NCBI RefSeq assembly: GCF_000243155.2
Contig: NC_018017.1
Location: 2,976,001-3,040,000 of the forward strand
DNA from: Desulfitobacterium dehalogenans ATCC 51507
GTDB lineage: Bacteria > Bacillota > Desulfitobacteriia > Desulfitobacteriales > Desulfitobacteriaceae
Length of the DNA stretch: 64,000 nt
Direction: 5' to 3'
Numbering within the stretch: the stretch's first letter is position 1; each line of letters starts with the position of its first letter. The position numbers were made by a program, and so were the translations under genes. The notes beneath the pieces were generated by a model. The model saw only the letters and a list, made by a program, of their open reading frames with translations. It was not told the origin of the DNA and made no database searches. This document shows positions 50,719-61,287 of the stretch, piece by piece.

Positions 50719-50877
50719 TTAGACGAAGATTACGCCCAAAGCGATAAGAATCAAGATTGCAATAGCAATAATTCCTACTCCAACGCCCCAGCCTACGCCA
50801 CAGCCTCCCCAGCCTCCGCCAGTGCCACAGCAAAGACCAGCGCCGCCAAAACCTGCTCCATATCCTAAACCGTACAT
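50719..50877 (-). CDS. Glycine-rich single-helix peptide (52 residues), YjcZ-like
   Basis: ATG 50877 follows AGGAGGG by about 6 bases. The head MYGLGYGAGFGGAGLCCG is followed by a Gly/Trp stretch with GGWGGCGVGWGVG and then a helix IIAIAILILIALGVIFV. Three Cys lie in the head. The Gly-rich head and the C-terminal helix are typical of YjcZ family sporulation proteins, several of which are spore-associated. Middle gene of the three. Confidence 0.75.
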   Translation of the reverse strand: MYGLGYGAGFGGAGLCCGTGGGWGGCGVGWGVGVGIIAIAILILIALGVIFV

Positions 50878-50907
50878 AAAGTACCCTCCTTTTAATTCAT
50901 AAAATTT

Positions 50908-51021
50908 TTAGAACACAATACCCATTGCGATCAATAAAAGGATGATTACAACTACCACCGCGATTCCTTGAAAATAGTTAGGCCCGCTAGGTCCGCAAGC
51001 TCCAGCTGCTCCGAATTCCAT
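50908..51021 (-). CDS. Single-helix micropeptide (37 residues), YjcZ-like
   Basis: ATG 51021 follows GGAGGGAG by about 7 bases. The head MEFGAAGACGPSGPNYFQG has one Cys; the helix is IAVVVVIILLLIAMGIVF. Compared with the 27-residue peptide, only the Ala/Val at its start differs. First of three genes; a possible sigma-K type element (CAC 51091-51089, 16 bases, CATATCTTG 51072-51064) lies upstream, which I rate only as a suggestion. Confidence 0.7.
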   Translation of the reverse strand: MEFGAAGACGPSGPNYFQGIAVVVVIILLLIAMGIVF

Positions 51022-51161
51022 AGTGTTATCTCCCTCCAAGATTGGTAATATATGGTTACACTACAAGATATGGCCGCTCCATTAATATGTGAGATGTCCT
51101 GCCGATAATTCACAAAATCTCCCATTTGCTTTTTTTAATTAGTATATGAACTCAATAAAAA

Positions 51162-51189
51162 CTGCCGATCCTTTTAGGTCTATCGGCAG
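51162..51189 (-). terminator. Terminator of the polysaccharide deacetylase gene
   Basis: CTGCCGAT (51162-51169) pairs with ATCGGCAG (51182-51189); TTTTTA follows on the minus strand, about 36 bases after the stop. Confidence 0.85.
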
Positions 51190-51225
51190 CTTAGAGAATA
51201 TATGGTTGTTTTCGAGATGCTTTAT

Positions 51226-52161
51226 TTAATAGTTGGCATTTTCAACTCTTCTTTTGAACTCATCAAGACCCATCTGAGCATAACAATATACGCGCTTAAT
51301 TCGGAAAGAATCCTCCGGTCCTGCCCATCCTCTGTCCGTGGTCAGTCCCATTTTATATCCCGTTTCCCGGCATAACTCAATGATTAAAGAGTCATAAACT
51401 CCATAAGGATAGGCAAAAGCAATTTTCGGCTCGCTGAGCATCTCTTCCAAAATCTTTTTTGAAGTGAGAAGCTCCTCTTTGATTTGCTCCTTAGAAAGAC
51501 TATTTAAATAAGGATGGGCTATGGTGTGACTTTCTATCTGCCAGCCCGCCCGGCTCATTTCCAGTAATTGCTCCTCCTTTAAATATTCTGTTCCCCCAAT
51601 CCATCCAGTCACCATGAAAATCGTTCCGCTATACCCATACTTTTCAGCAATAGGAAAAGCATGAGCATAATTATCTTCATAACCATCATCAAAGGTTAAG
51701 ACAAAGGTCTTTTCAGGAAGTACTTTCCCTTCGTAAAAATACTGATAAAGGTCATTCAGGGTAATACTTTCATAGCCGTTTTGGGAGAGGAATTCCATGT
51801 GAGTTTCAAATTCCTCAGGAGATACTCTTAGTTCATTGCCCTCTTCATAGTCAATAGAATGATAATAAAGAATAGGAATAGACGGTTTCAAAGTTTGTGA
51901 AAGCCCTTGAGCATTATTTTCCACAGGGGGATCCGCGATTTGATCTATAGTCTCGATTTGTACAGGTTCCACTATTGGTTCTTCAGTTTTAATATCTTCA
52001 TTGACCATATTTATTGGCTCTTGATTTATTATCTCCTCATTGGCCCTATCTTTTGGCGGCACTGCTTCGCTGGACCTTGAAGAACATCCCGGGATAATTA
52101 GAGTGGATAGAATAACAAGAATAAAGAATAAACGGATAAACTTACCCTTTACGTGATTCAC
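51226..52161 (-). CDS. Polysaccharide deacetylase lipoprotein
   Basis: About 311 residues from GTG 52161, 8 bases after AGGAG; this start gives a compact signal peptide with lipobox LIIPGC. After a linker rich in Glu, Pro and Ile, the NodB-homology domain has the metal motif LTFDDGYEDNY (about residues 155-165), IESHTIAHPYLNS (His pair, about residues 215-227) and YPYGVYD. It should deacetylate a cell-wall or exopolysaccharide glycan outside the membrane. Single gene followed by a terminator. Confidence 0.9.
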   Translation of the reverse strand: MNHVKGKFIRLFFILVILSTLIIPGCSSRSSEAVPPKDRANEEIINQEPINMVNEDIKTEEPIVEPVQIETIDQIADPPVENNAQGLSQTLKPSIPILYYHSIDYEEGNELRVSPEEFETHMEFLSQNGYESITLNDLYQYFYEGKVLPEKTFVLTFDDGYEDNYAHAFPIAEKYGYSGTIFMVTGWIGGTEYLKEEQLLEMSRAGWQIESHTIAHPYLNSLSKEQIKEELLTSKKILEEMLSEPKIAFAYPYGVYDSLIIELCRETGYKMGLTTDRGWAGPEDSFRIKRVYCYAQMGLDEFKRRVENANY

Positions 52162-52269
52162 CTTCTCAACTCCTCTGGGCATGATCGAGTCAATACAACT
52201 CCCGTTTTCCACCTGGTTGAATATTCTCTACAGCAGTTCAATCTCCCTCTTTTTCCGATACCCATAAAA

Positions 52270-52301
52270 AAGTGATGTGCTTTTTAACCAACACACCACT
52301 T
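52270..52301 (-). terminator. Terminator of ilvBN
   Basis: AAGTGATGTG (52270-52279) pairs with CACACCACTT (52292-52301) with one mismatch; six U follow on the minus strand. Confidence 0.8.
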
Positions 52302-52335
52302 AAAAGCCTTTCTATATTGGGATTTTATTCTAGGT

Positions 52336-52830
52336 CTATCCATGTTTTGCTGGAATAGGCCCCCTTGATAAAGCGATTTTTCCAGTCCGGACAATTTCAA
52401 TAATCCCGTAATCCTTAAGAACTTCACAAAGAGCGTCAATCTTGGTTTCTTCTCCTGTCAATTCAATAACCATAGTCTCACGGTTTACATCGACGATTTT
52501 AGCTCGGAAAATATCGACAATATCCACAATATCTGAACGGGTTTCGCTGCTGGCCTTCACTTTAATCATAGCCAGTTCTCTTTGAATGGAATCCGTTTCT
52601 GTTAAATTCGTTATTTTAATAACATCAACGAGTTTGGAAAGCTGGTTGACCACCTGTTCCAATTCCAGCTCATCAGCCTGAACAACGACCGTTATGCGCG
52701 TCGTATCGGGTTCCTCTGTATACCCTGCGGCAATACTTTCGATATTAAAGGCCCTCCGGCTGATTAATCCTGAGATATGAGTCAATACCCCGGGGCGGTT
52801 CTCAACCAACACGGCTAATGTATGTCTCAT
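52336..52830 (-). CDS. ilvN: Acetolactate synthase small (regulatory) subunit
   Basis: 164 residues: an N-terminal ACT domain beginning HTLAVLVENRPGVLTHISGLISRRAFNIESI, which binds valine and gives feedback inhibition, and a C-terminal ALS_ss_C domain (about residues 85-160) with ELTGEETKIDALCEVL. It follows ilvB by 6 bases. The length matches bacterial IlvH/IlvN. Together with ilvB it catalyses the first shared step of branched-chain amino acid synthesis. Confidence 0.94.
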   Translation of the reverse strand: MRHTLAVLVENRPGVLTHISGLISRRAFNIESIAAGYTEEPDTTRITVVVQADELELEQVVNQLSKLVDVIKITNLTETDSIQRELAMIKVKASSETRSDIVDIVDIFRAKIVDVNRETMVIELTGEETKIDALCEVLKDYGIIEIVRTGKIALSRGPIPAKHG

Positions 52831-52836
52831 AATGCC

Positions 52837-54528
52837 TTACCCTCCCATAATCATTTGGTCAAGACGACCTCCTGCCGGAACCATTGGCAGTACATTTTCG
52901 TCAGCAGGAATTCGAATCTCCACGACTACAGGCCCATTTACGGCGAAAGCCTTTTGAATGGCCGTGTCAACCTCCTGAGGATCCGTGACTCTTAGACCGA
53001 CGACACCCATTGCTTCCGCTAATTTCACAAAATCCGTATGACCCTTCAGGGTAGAATGAGAATAATGTCCATTGTAGAACATCCGCTGCCATTGGGCCAC
53101 CATACCGAGGACCTGATTATTAAGAATAAATACCTTTACAGGCAAGTTCAAATCCGCCAACGAGGATAACTCCTGACAGTTCATCATAAACCCGCCGTCC
53201 CCTGTAAAACATACTATCTGACGGCCGGGACATCCCACTTGAGCTCCCAAAGCCGCTGGAAGTCCATATCCCATGGTTCCCAAACCACCGGAGGTGAGCA
53301 GAGTCCGGGGATGTTTATACTCATAAAATTGGCTGGCCCACATTTGGTGCTGCCCAACATCCGTGACGACCACAGCATCCTCTGCCGCATAATGACTGAC
53401 TTGCTGGATTAAGTGCTGAGGCATAACCAACCCTTCCCGTGGGACATAGGTCAGAGGATTGCCCTTTTGCCATTCATCCAATTGTTTCTGCCATTCCATA
53501 TGGGCAGTCATCCATGATTCCGCAGATCTTTCTTTCACTTGATTCAACAGAGCCGGTATAGACCACTTTAAGTCCCCTATGACACGTATATTGGCGATAA
53601 TGTTTTTATTAACCTCAGCAGGATCGATATCAAAATGAATCACTTTCGCCTTTGAAGCGAAATCGGCAACAAGGCCTGTAACCCGATCGTCAAAACGCAC
53701 ACCTAGACCGATCAGCAAATCCGTATGAGTGGTTGCCATGTTGGCTGCATAAGTTCCGTGCATGCCCACCATACCGTAATGTTGTGGGTGTTTATCGGGA
53801 ATACAGCCTAAGCCCATGAGGCTGCTTATGACAGGGGTATGGGTGTATTCTACCAATTCCCTTAAGGCAGGAGAAACATCGGCCAGATTCACTCCCCCGC
53901 CGACAAAGAGCAGCGGTCTTTGAGCTTTGCCCAGTTCCTCTGCAACCCGGGCAATGACCTGGGAGTCTCCTTCGAAAATCGGGCGATATCCCCGCAAATG
54001 GACGTTATCAGGATAATGAAAATCCAGCTCTTTAGCAAAAACATCTTTAGCAACATCGATAAGGACGGGACCGGGCCGGCCGGTGCGGGCGATATGGAAC
54101 GCCTCTTTAAACACTCTGGGCAATTCATCGACATCTTTAACAAGATAGTTATGCTTTGTAATCGGCGTGGTAATTCCTGTTACATCTGCTTCCTGAAAGG
54201 AATCCCGTCCGATGAGAGAAACAGCCACCTGACCCGTAATCGCCACCATGGGGATGGAATCCATATAGGCTGTGGCGATCCCAGTAATTAAGTTCGTAGC
54301 TCCCGGTCCTGAGGTGGCAATACACACTCCCACCTTCCCGGTCGATCGGGCATACCCATCGGCAGCATGGACTGCACCCTGTTCGTGTCGGGTCAATATG
54401 TGAGGAAACTGAGTCTCATAAAGTGCATCATAAAGCGTTAAAACCGAACCCCCAGGATATCCGAAAACAACTTCAACATTTTCCTGCTTCAAGCATTCAA
54501 TGACAGCTTGAGCTCCTGACATCCTCAT
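52837..54528 (-). CDS. ilvB: Acetolactate synthase large (catalytic) subunit
   Basis: 563 residues, ThDP-dependent. The catalytic Glu is in LTRHEQGAVHAADGYAR (about residue 47); the FAD/ThDP regions include GPGATNLITGIATAYMDS, SVISLIGRDSFQEAD-type loop (VSLIGRDSFQEADVTG), and the ThDP motif GDGGFMMNCQELSSLADLNLPVKVFILNN (about residues 440-468). QWQRMFY (about residues 478-484) fits an anabolic, herbicide-type enzyme. ATG follows AGGAGGAG. No T-box or leader peptide is visible upstream; a TATAAT lies at 54569-54564 with a weak -35. Confidence 0.95.
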   Translation of the reverse strand: MRMSGAQAVIECLKQENVEVVFGYPGGSVLTLYDALYETQFPHILTRHEQGAVHAADGYARSTGKVGVCIATSGPGATNLITGIATAYMDSIPMVAITGQVAVSLIGRDSFQEADVTGITTPITKHNYLVKDVDELPRVFKEAFHIARTGRPGPVLIDVAKDVFAKELDFHYPDNVHLRGYRPIFEGDSQVIARVAEELGKAQRPLLFVGGGVNLADVSPALRELVEYTHTPVISSLMGLGCIPDKHPQHYGMVGMHGTYAANMATTHTDLLIGLGVRFDDRVTGLVADFASKAKVIHFDIDPAEVNKNIIANIRVIGDLKWSIPALLNQVKERSAESWMTAHMEWQKQLDEWQKGNPLTYVPREGLVMPQHLIQQVSHYAAEDAVVVTDVGQHQMWASQFYEYKHPRTLLTSGGLGTMGYGLPAALGAQVGCPGRQIVCFTGDGGFMMNCQELSSLADLNLPVKVFILNNQVLGMVAQWQRMFYNGHYSHSTLKGHTDFVKLAEAMGVVGLRVTDPQEVDTAIQKAFAVNGPVVVEIRIPADENVLPMVPAGGRLDQMIMGG

Positions 54529-54650
54529 ACACCCACTCCTCCTTTATTTTCTATTTAGAATGTATTATAGTACAGAACTCAAAAAAATGCACTATATAAT
54601 ATTATAAATTAAGGAAGAAATTTATTGGCATACTTTCTGCTCGTGTAATA

Positions 54651-54678
54651 AAAATTCCGGGAGCCAGCCCGGAATTTT
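54651..54678 (-). terminator. Terminator after secF
   Basis: AAAATTCCGGG (54651-54661) and CCCGGAATTTT (54668-54678) form an 11-bp stem with a 6-base loop; a U-rich tract follows on the minus strand. Confidence 0.85.
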
Positions 54679-54748
54679 TAGGTTTATATTAGATTATGCA
54701 AAAACAGTTGGATTGCCAAACATTAAGGATTTAATATTTCTTTGAGGA

Positions 54749-55738
54749 TTATGCTTTGGCGCGGGCAGGTTTACCGCCCCTCTTCGGCTTCATCCTTTTC
54801 TTGATCTCGACTAAGATCTGGCTGGCATTAAAGATGGAGGAATAAGCTCCTGCTACTACACCGATCATCATGGCTAAAGCAAACACTCTGGTTGATTCTC
54901 CGCCAAGGATAAATATAGATAGAAGGGAGATAAGAACCGTCACTGCAATCTTGATCGAACGCCCCATCATCTGCCAAATGGATTTATCCACCATATCCTC
55001 AAAACTGTCCCCTCGTTTCATGCGAGGTTCGTTTTCACGGATCCGGTCAAAAATAACTACGGTATCATTGATGGCATAACCGAAAATGGTCAGGATGGCG
55101 GCCACAAAGGTAGAGTCGACTTCCCATTGAAAGAGGGAGAATACCCCGACTGTAGTGATCACAGCATACAGTAAGCCCAAAACACCTGACACAGCATAGG
55201 CAAATTGGAAGCGGAAGCTAATATAGGCCAGTATTAAGACCGCTGCAATAGCCAGGGATAAAAAAGCGTTCTTGGTCAGCTCTTGACCGATGGCCGGTCC
55301 GACCTTATCCTCCTTAAGGGATTCTCTATCTAATTCCCCTACCTGAGTCTGCAGCGCTGTAAGAAGTTCGTTGCGCTGTTCTTCTTCCAGAGCGGAGGTC
55401 CGGATCAAGGCCGCGGTATCATTATCGGAAAGCTGCACCGGTCCTTCCAAACCTACGGAGGCCATGGCCTCGGTGATTTTCTCTTGGGTCACCTGTTGAT
55501 TGAATCTCATATCAAGCATGGTCCCACCGGTAAAGTCCACCCCCAGGTTCAGCCCTCGGGCGAAAAAGGAGATGAAACTGATCGCAAGGATAATAAGAGA
55601 TATTGCGAACCAAACGTGCCGGTGCTTAACCACATTAAAATAGAAAGGGATGGAATTTTTAACCTCTTCATAGGTTGCCGCATGAGCCGCAGGAGTTGAG
55701 GCCGTGGTTTTCTTGCCGGGATTATTGTTTTCAGACAT
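54749..55738 (-). CDS. secF: Protein translocase subunit SecF
   Basis: 329 residues with six helices. The first outside loop is preceded by GLNLGVDFTGGTMLDMRF (about residues 66-83); the conserved GYAINDTVVIFDRIRENEP (about residues 219-237) and later helices are standard. An N-terminal extension of about 30 residues rich in Thr and Ala precedes the first helix, and the C-terminus is basic. SecDF uses the proton gradient to help pull exported proteins across the membrane. ATG overlaps the secD stop by one base. Confidence 0.95.
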   Translation of the reverse strand: MSENNNPGKKTTASTPAAHAATYEEVKNSIPFYFNVVKHRHVWFAISLIILAISFISFFARGLNLGVDFTGGTMLDMRFNQQVTQEKITEAMASVGLEGPVQLSDNDTAALIRTSALEEEQRNELLTALQTQVGELDRESLKEDKVGPAIGQELTKNAFLSLAIAAVLILAYISFRFQFAYAVSGVLGLLYAVITTVGVFSLFQWEVDSTFVAAILTIFGYAINDTVVIFDRIRENEPRMKRGDSFEDMVDKSIWQMMGRSIKIAVTVLISLLSIFILGGESTRVFALAMMIGVVAGAYSSIFNASQILVEIKKRMKPKRGGKPARAKA

Positions 55739-56967
55739 TAGCCTTCCCTCCTTACGCCAAACCAGGCAGTATTCATACGTGGATTAATAGCTACTATCCA
55801 GCGCAAAAGCATCCGAGTAAAGGTAACCGCAGTAAAGAGGCTGGCAAAAATACCGATACCCAAAGTAATAGCAAATCCTTTAATGGAGCTTGTGCCCAGG
55901 AAGAAGAGGGTAGCCGCAGCAAATAAGGTAGTAATATTGGCATCAAAGACGGTCACAAAAGCACGGCTGAAACCAGCTTCCACTGAAGCGCGCAGGGATT
56001 TGCCAAGGCGCAGTTCTTCCTTGATCCGTTCATAGATGATGATGTTTAAATCCACCGTCATACCAATAGAAAGAAGAATCCCCGCTATCCCCGGCAAAGT
56101 CAGAACCGCACCGAATCCCTTTAATGCCCACAGTACGAGTAAAGTAAAGACGACTAAAGAAATATTCGCAACAAGCCCTGGCAGGCGATAGAGTACGAAC
56201 ATAAATAAAATGATAAACCCTAAAGCCACAATACCGGCATTAATGCTCTTGCTCAGGGAATCTACACCCAGTGAAGCTCCCACGGAACGTTTCTCTGCAA
56301 TACTTAAGCTCACAGGCAGAGCGCCGGAACGAAGCAAAACCGCATATTGAGCAGCTTCTTCCAGAGATGCGTACCCAGTGATTTCTGCTTGGCCATTGAC
56401 AATAGGTACCTGAACTACAGGATTTTGCAGGAGCTGATCATCTAAATAGATGCCGATCTGCTGTCCAACACTACGGCTGGTCACATCAGCAAATTTCTTT
56501 GTTCCTTCTGGAGAAAAGGTGAGTTGAACCACATAACTGGATTGTCCTTGCCCGGCACGGGCATCCTTCAAATCCGATCCCTCAATAACCACGTTCCCTT
56601 GTGCATCTTTAAACGTCAATTTAGCTGTGGTTTTCAAAGCTTCTACCGCTTTATCCGGATCTTGAACTCCAGCTAAATCCACAATAACCCGCTTTTTATC
56701 TAAATCAGTCTGAATGACCGGCTCAGACAATCCCATCTCATTGACCCGTCTCTCAATGATGCTTTTGGCCTTTTCAACATCCTCGGCCGTAACTTGTGTA
56801 CCATCTGGACCTGGTTCAGCCTGCAGGACAAGGTGAACTCCTCCACGCAGATCAAGTCCCAACGAAATTCCCTTTTCCGGGTCCGTAAGGGGTTGGATTG
56901 AGAATACTACCGCGATGACGATCAGCAATATAGTTGCTGTTAATTTCAGGATGCTTCCCCTTTTCAT
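55738..56967 (-). CDS. secD: Protein translocase subunit SecD
   Basis: About 409 residues from ATG 56967, 7 bases after GGAGG; an in-frame start at 57006 has no site. Conserved parts: GLDLRGGVHLVLQAEP (about residues 38-53), the P1 head domain (about residues 60-230), VTGYASLEEAAQYAVLLRSGALP-type region, and GMTVDLNIIIYERIKEELR (about residues 320-340). Forms the SecDF complex with SecF, with which it overlaps by one base. Confidence 0.95.
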   Translation of the reverse strand: MKRGSILKLTATILLIVIAVVFSIQPLTDPEKGISLGLDLRGGVHLVLQAEPGPDGTQVTAEDVEKAKSIIERRVNEMGLSEPVIQTDLDKKRVIVDLAGVQDPDKAVEALKTTAKLTFKDAQGNVVIEGSDLKDARAGQGQSSYVVQLTFSPEGTKKFADVTSRSVGQQIGIYLDDQLLQNPVVQVPIVNGQAEITGYASLEEAAQYAVLLRSGALPVSLSIAEKRSVGASLGVDSLSKSINAGIVALGFIILFMFVLYRLPGLVANISLVVFTLLVLWALKGFGAVLTLPGIAGILLSIGMTVDLNIIIYERIKEELRLGKSLRASVEAGFSRAFVTVFDANITTLFAAATLFFLGTSSIKGFAITLGIGIFASLFTAVTFTRMLLRWIVAINPRMNTAWFGVRREG

Positions 56968-57059
56968 CTTTTTTCCTCCCTTAATATTTACCTGGGACTT
57001 GCCCATGCCAGATTTAATTATAATCCTCGCCTATTCACGCTGTCAACGAAAGGTAATTT

Positions 57060-57722
57060 TTAAAGCAGCTTTACTTCATTGATTTTAAGCTCAAATTGAG
57101 TGCCCAGGAAATAGGCTGCCCTACGGCAGAGGAGCATGCGGGCTAAGAATATTTCGAAATAATCCATAACAGGACAAATCTTGGTATTGATGGTAATCTC
57201 CAAGGCAATTCTATCCTCGGGATAAACCCTCAGAAAAGAGTGTTCCACTGCATAGTTGACACGGTCATGAATATCAAAGGTTGCGGGTTCTTGGTTTCTT
57301 ATCCGCGAACGATGCACGTCGGATTTGTCCGCCAAAATTAATGCTGCGGAAATTTTGCTTACCGGATTGCCGTCGCTCTCGTCGTGGTTGCCGATCGCTC
57401 CAATGACGATGGCGATTTCTTCAGGAGCCATGGCATGGCGTTCCAGAATATGAGCGGCCAGAATCGCACCGGACTGTGCATGTCCCGCCCGATTGATCAC
57501 ATTACCAATATCGTGAAGATAAGCAGCTACCGCCGCGAGCTCGCATTCACGTTCCGAGTAACCCAATTTCTCCAGGATATTATAAGCGATACTGGACACC
57601 AAGCCTACATGTCTTAGACCGTGTTCTGTGAATCCGATGGCTGCTAAATTTTTGTTTCCCCCTTCGATATATCCCTGAACGATTGGGTCCGCTTTCAGAT
57701 CAGCTATAGTAACTGGCTTCAC
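57060..57722 (-). CDS. HD-domain phosphohydrolase
   Basis: 220 residues. The HD motif is in YLHDIGNVINRAGHAQSGA (about residues 86-104) and a second metal-ligand cluster in AIGNHDESDGNP (about residues 128-139), giving an H...HD...H...D-type set. Substrate may be a nucleotide or cyclic nucleotide; it has no GYP motif, so it is not an HD-GYP enzyme. It lies between EcsC and secD, an unusual insertion into the yajC-secDF order. Confidence 0.85.
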   Translation of the reverse strand: MKPVTIADLKADPIVQGYIEGGNKNLAAIGFTEHGLRHVGLVSSIAYNILEKLGYSERECELAAVAAYLHDIGNVINRAGHAQSGAILAAHILERHAMAPEEIAIVIGAIGNHDESDGNPVSKISAALILADKSDVHRSRIRNQEPATFDIHDRVNYAVEHSFLRVYPEDRIALEITINTKICPVMDYFEIFLARMLLCRRAAYFLGTQFELKINEVKLL

Positions 57723-57756
57723 GAAAATCCCCCCAGACTGTTTGTCTCTATCTTAT

Positions 57757-58509
57757 CTAATCCATTTGGATAAGTCCTTTTTCCTGAAGAATCCTTAACC
57801 GGTAGCAATTCATTCCCACATGACCCAAATCTTCCAGTAAACCATAATTGGCTACAGCACCAACCACTGCTCCGATTCCCGGCAGCATTTGAAGCATTTT
57901 TCTCAAGTCAATGGCATCTCGATATTCCACCTGGAACTGCTCCCAATCGAAGAGTTCCATGGCTTTTAGTTCCGGATAGTCTTTGACTGTTTCGTCCCAA
58001 TGGACCAGTTTATGGAACACCCCCGGGCGTTTCTCCTGACTGGAAAAAGCCAATTGGAAGACAAAAAGCAGATATAACCGTTCCTTATAGCTTTCCGTGG
58101 AATAACCATAGATATGGGCAAGTTCAAAAAGAAATTTCATTTTAATAGCGATCAGAGCAGGAAAATCCGCTATACCCAGTATGATTCCTCCGGCCCCTGT
58201 TCCAGCGCCTTCCGCCGCCGCCACTCGCTTATAATTCTTTAGCAATTCCAGGGCCTTCTGATCCCTTTCCATGAGATCGGCGTTTTTAATGGGCTTACCT
58301 TTGGGCATATATTCAAGACCAAATAGTACCCCTCGAACCAGTCCTTTGATGGTAACGGTCAGGGTATCAAAAAATTTCTTAGGGTAGAGTTCATTGACTT
58401 TACTTTGAATTGCTTTCGATCCCTTTTCCAATAAACCCGGTGGGCGCAGTATTTTCTTTTGCCACCGCAGTAATTCGCTTTGGATATGTTCTTCGTAGGT
58501 CACTCCCAT
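57757..58509 (-). CDS. EcsC family protein
   Basis: 250 residues. EcsC-type features: an N-terminal amphipathic region (YEEHIQSELLRWQKKILRPPGLLEKGSKAIQSKVNELYP), GAGTGAGGIILGIADFPALIAIKMKFLFELAHIYGYS (about residues 100-136) and C-terminal LPGIGAVVGAVANYGLLEDLG (about residues 212-232). EcsC was named from the B. subtilis ecs operon; the biochemical function is unknown. It is between yajC and the HD gene, so it may be cotranscribed. Confidence 0.85.
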   Translation of the reverse strand: MGVTYEEHIQSELLRWQKKILRPPGLLEKGSKAIQSKVNELYPKKFFDTLTVTIKGLVRGVLFGLEYMPKGKPIKNADLMERDQKALELLKNYKRVAAAEGAGTGAGGIILGIADFPALIAIKMKFLFELAHIYGYSTESYKERLYLLFVFQLAFSSQEKRPGVFHKLVHWDETVKDYPELKAMELFDWEQFQVEYRDAIDLRKMLQMLPGIGAVVGAVANYGLLEDLGHVGMNCYRLRILQEKGLIQMD

Positions 58510-58649
58510 CCCCCACCTGACATAAAAATTTATTTTGAACCAAAACTAAATTCTTAAAATCAATGAAATAAGCAAGTAGATACTTCCACTTGCTTATTCG
58601 TTCCTCTATATTGTACCCGTAATTAGGTCGGACATTCTTGTGAGCTTGC

Positions 58650-59006
58650 TTATTCAGCGGTCTGCCCTTGCTCAACCACTTCTTCTTTTTTCTCTGCTTT
58701 ATCCTTTTTATCTGCTTTCTTCTCTTTTTCCACGACAATTTCACGATTTTCTACGGAACCCACACCGTTCTTGGTCACTTCGATTTCCACTTTATCAGCA
58801 ATTTGAATAATCACTGAATCTTCCTTGACCTTACGGATCTTCCCATAGATTCCACCGGCGGTTATGACCTTATCATTAACGCGCAAGCTATCCAGCATAG
58901 CTCGTCTTTGCTTAGCTTGTTTTTGTTGTGGGCGGATCATGAAGAAATACATAATACCAAAGAAAACTACCATGTAAAGAAGAAGTGTCATTGTACCACT
59001 TTCCAT
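58650..59006 (-). CDS. yajC: Preprotein translocase accessory subunit YajC
   Basis: 118 residues: one membrane helix (about residues 7-24) followed by RPQQKQAKQRRAMLDSLRVNDKVITAGGIYGKIRKV, the YajC signature, and a Lys/Glu-rich, likely disordered tail (about residues 88-118) longer than in many orthologues. It associates with SecDF. It follows tgt as in most bacteria; here secD is separated from it by the EcsC and HD genes. Confidence 0.93.
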   Translation of the reverse strand: MESGTMTLLLYMVVFFGIMYFFMIRPQQKQAKQRRAMLDSLRVNDKVITAGGIYGKIRKVKEDSVIIQIADKVEIEVTKNGVGSVENREIVVEKEKKADKKDKAEKKEEVVEQGQTAE

Positions 59007-59106
59007 AAATTTATTGTCCCCCTTTTAATTTGTCCCTTATATTTTCCCATTATTCTGGAATAACTTATTCCCCATTGTGTCCAAGAAATCCTGCCTATTG
59101 AGCAAA

Positions 59107-61268
<2,162 letters not shown>

Positions 61269-61287
61269 AATGATTCTCCTTTGTGCA

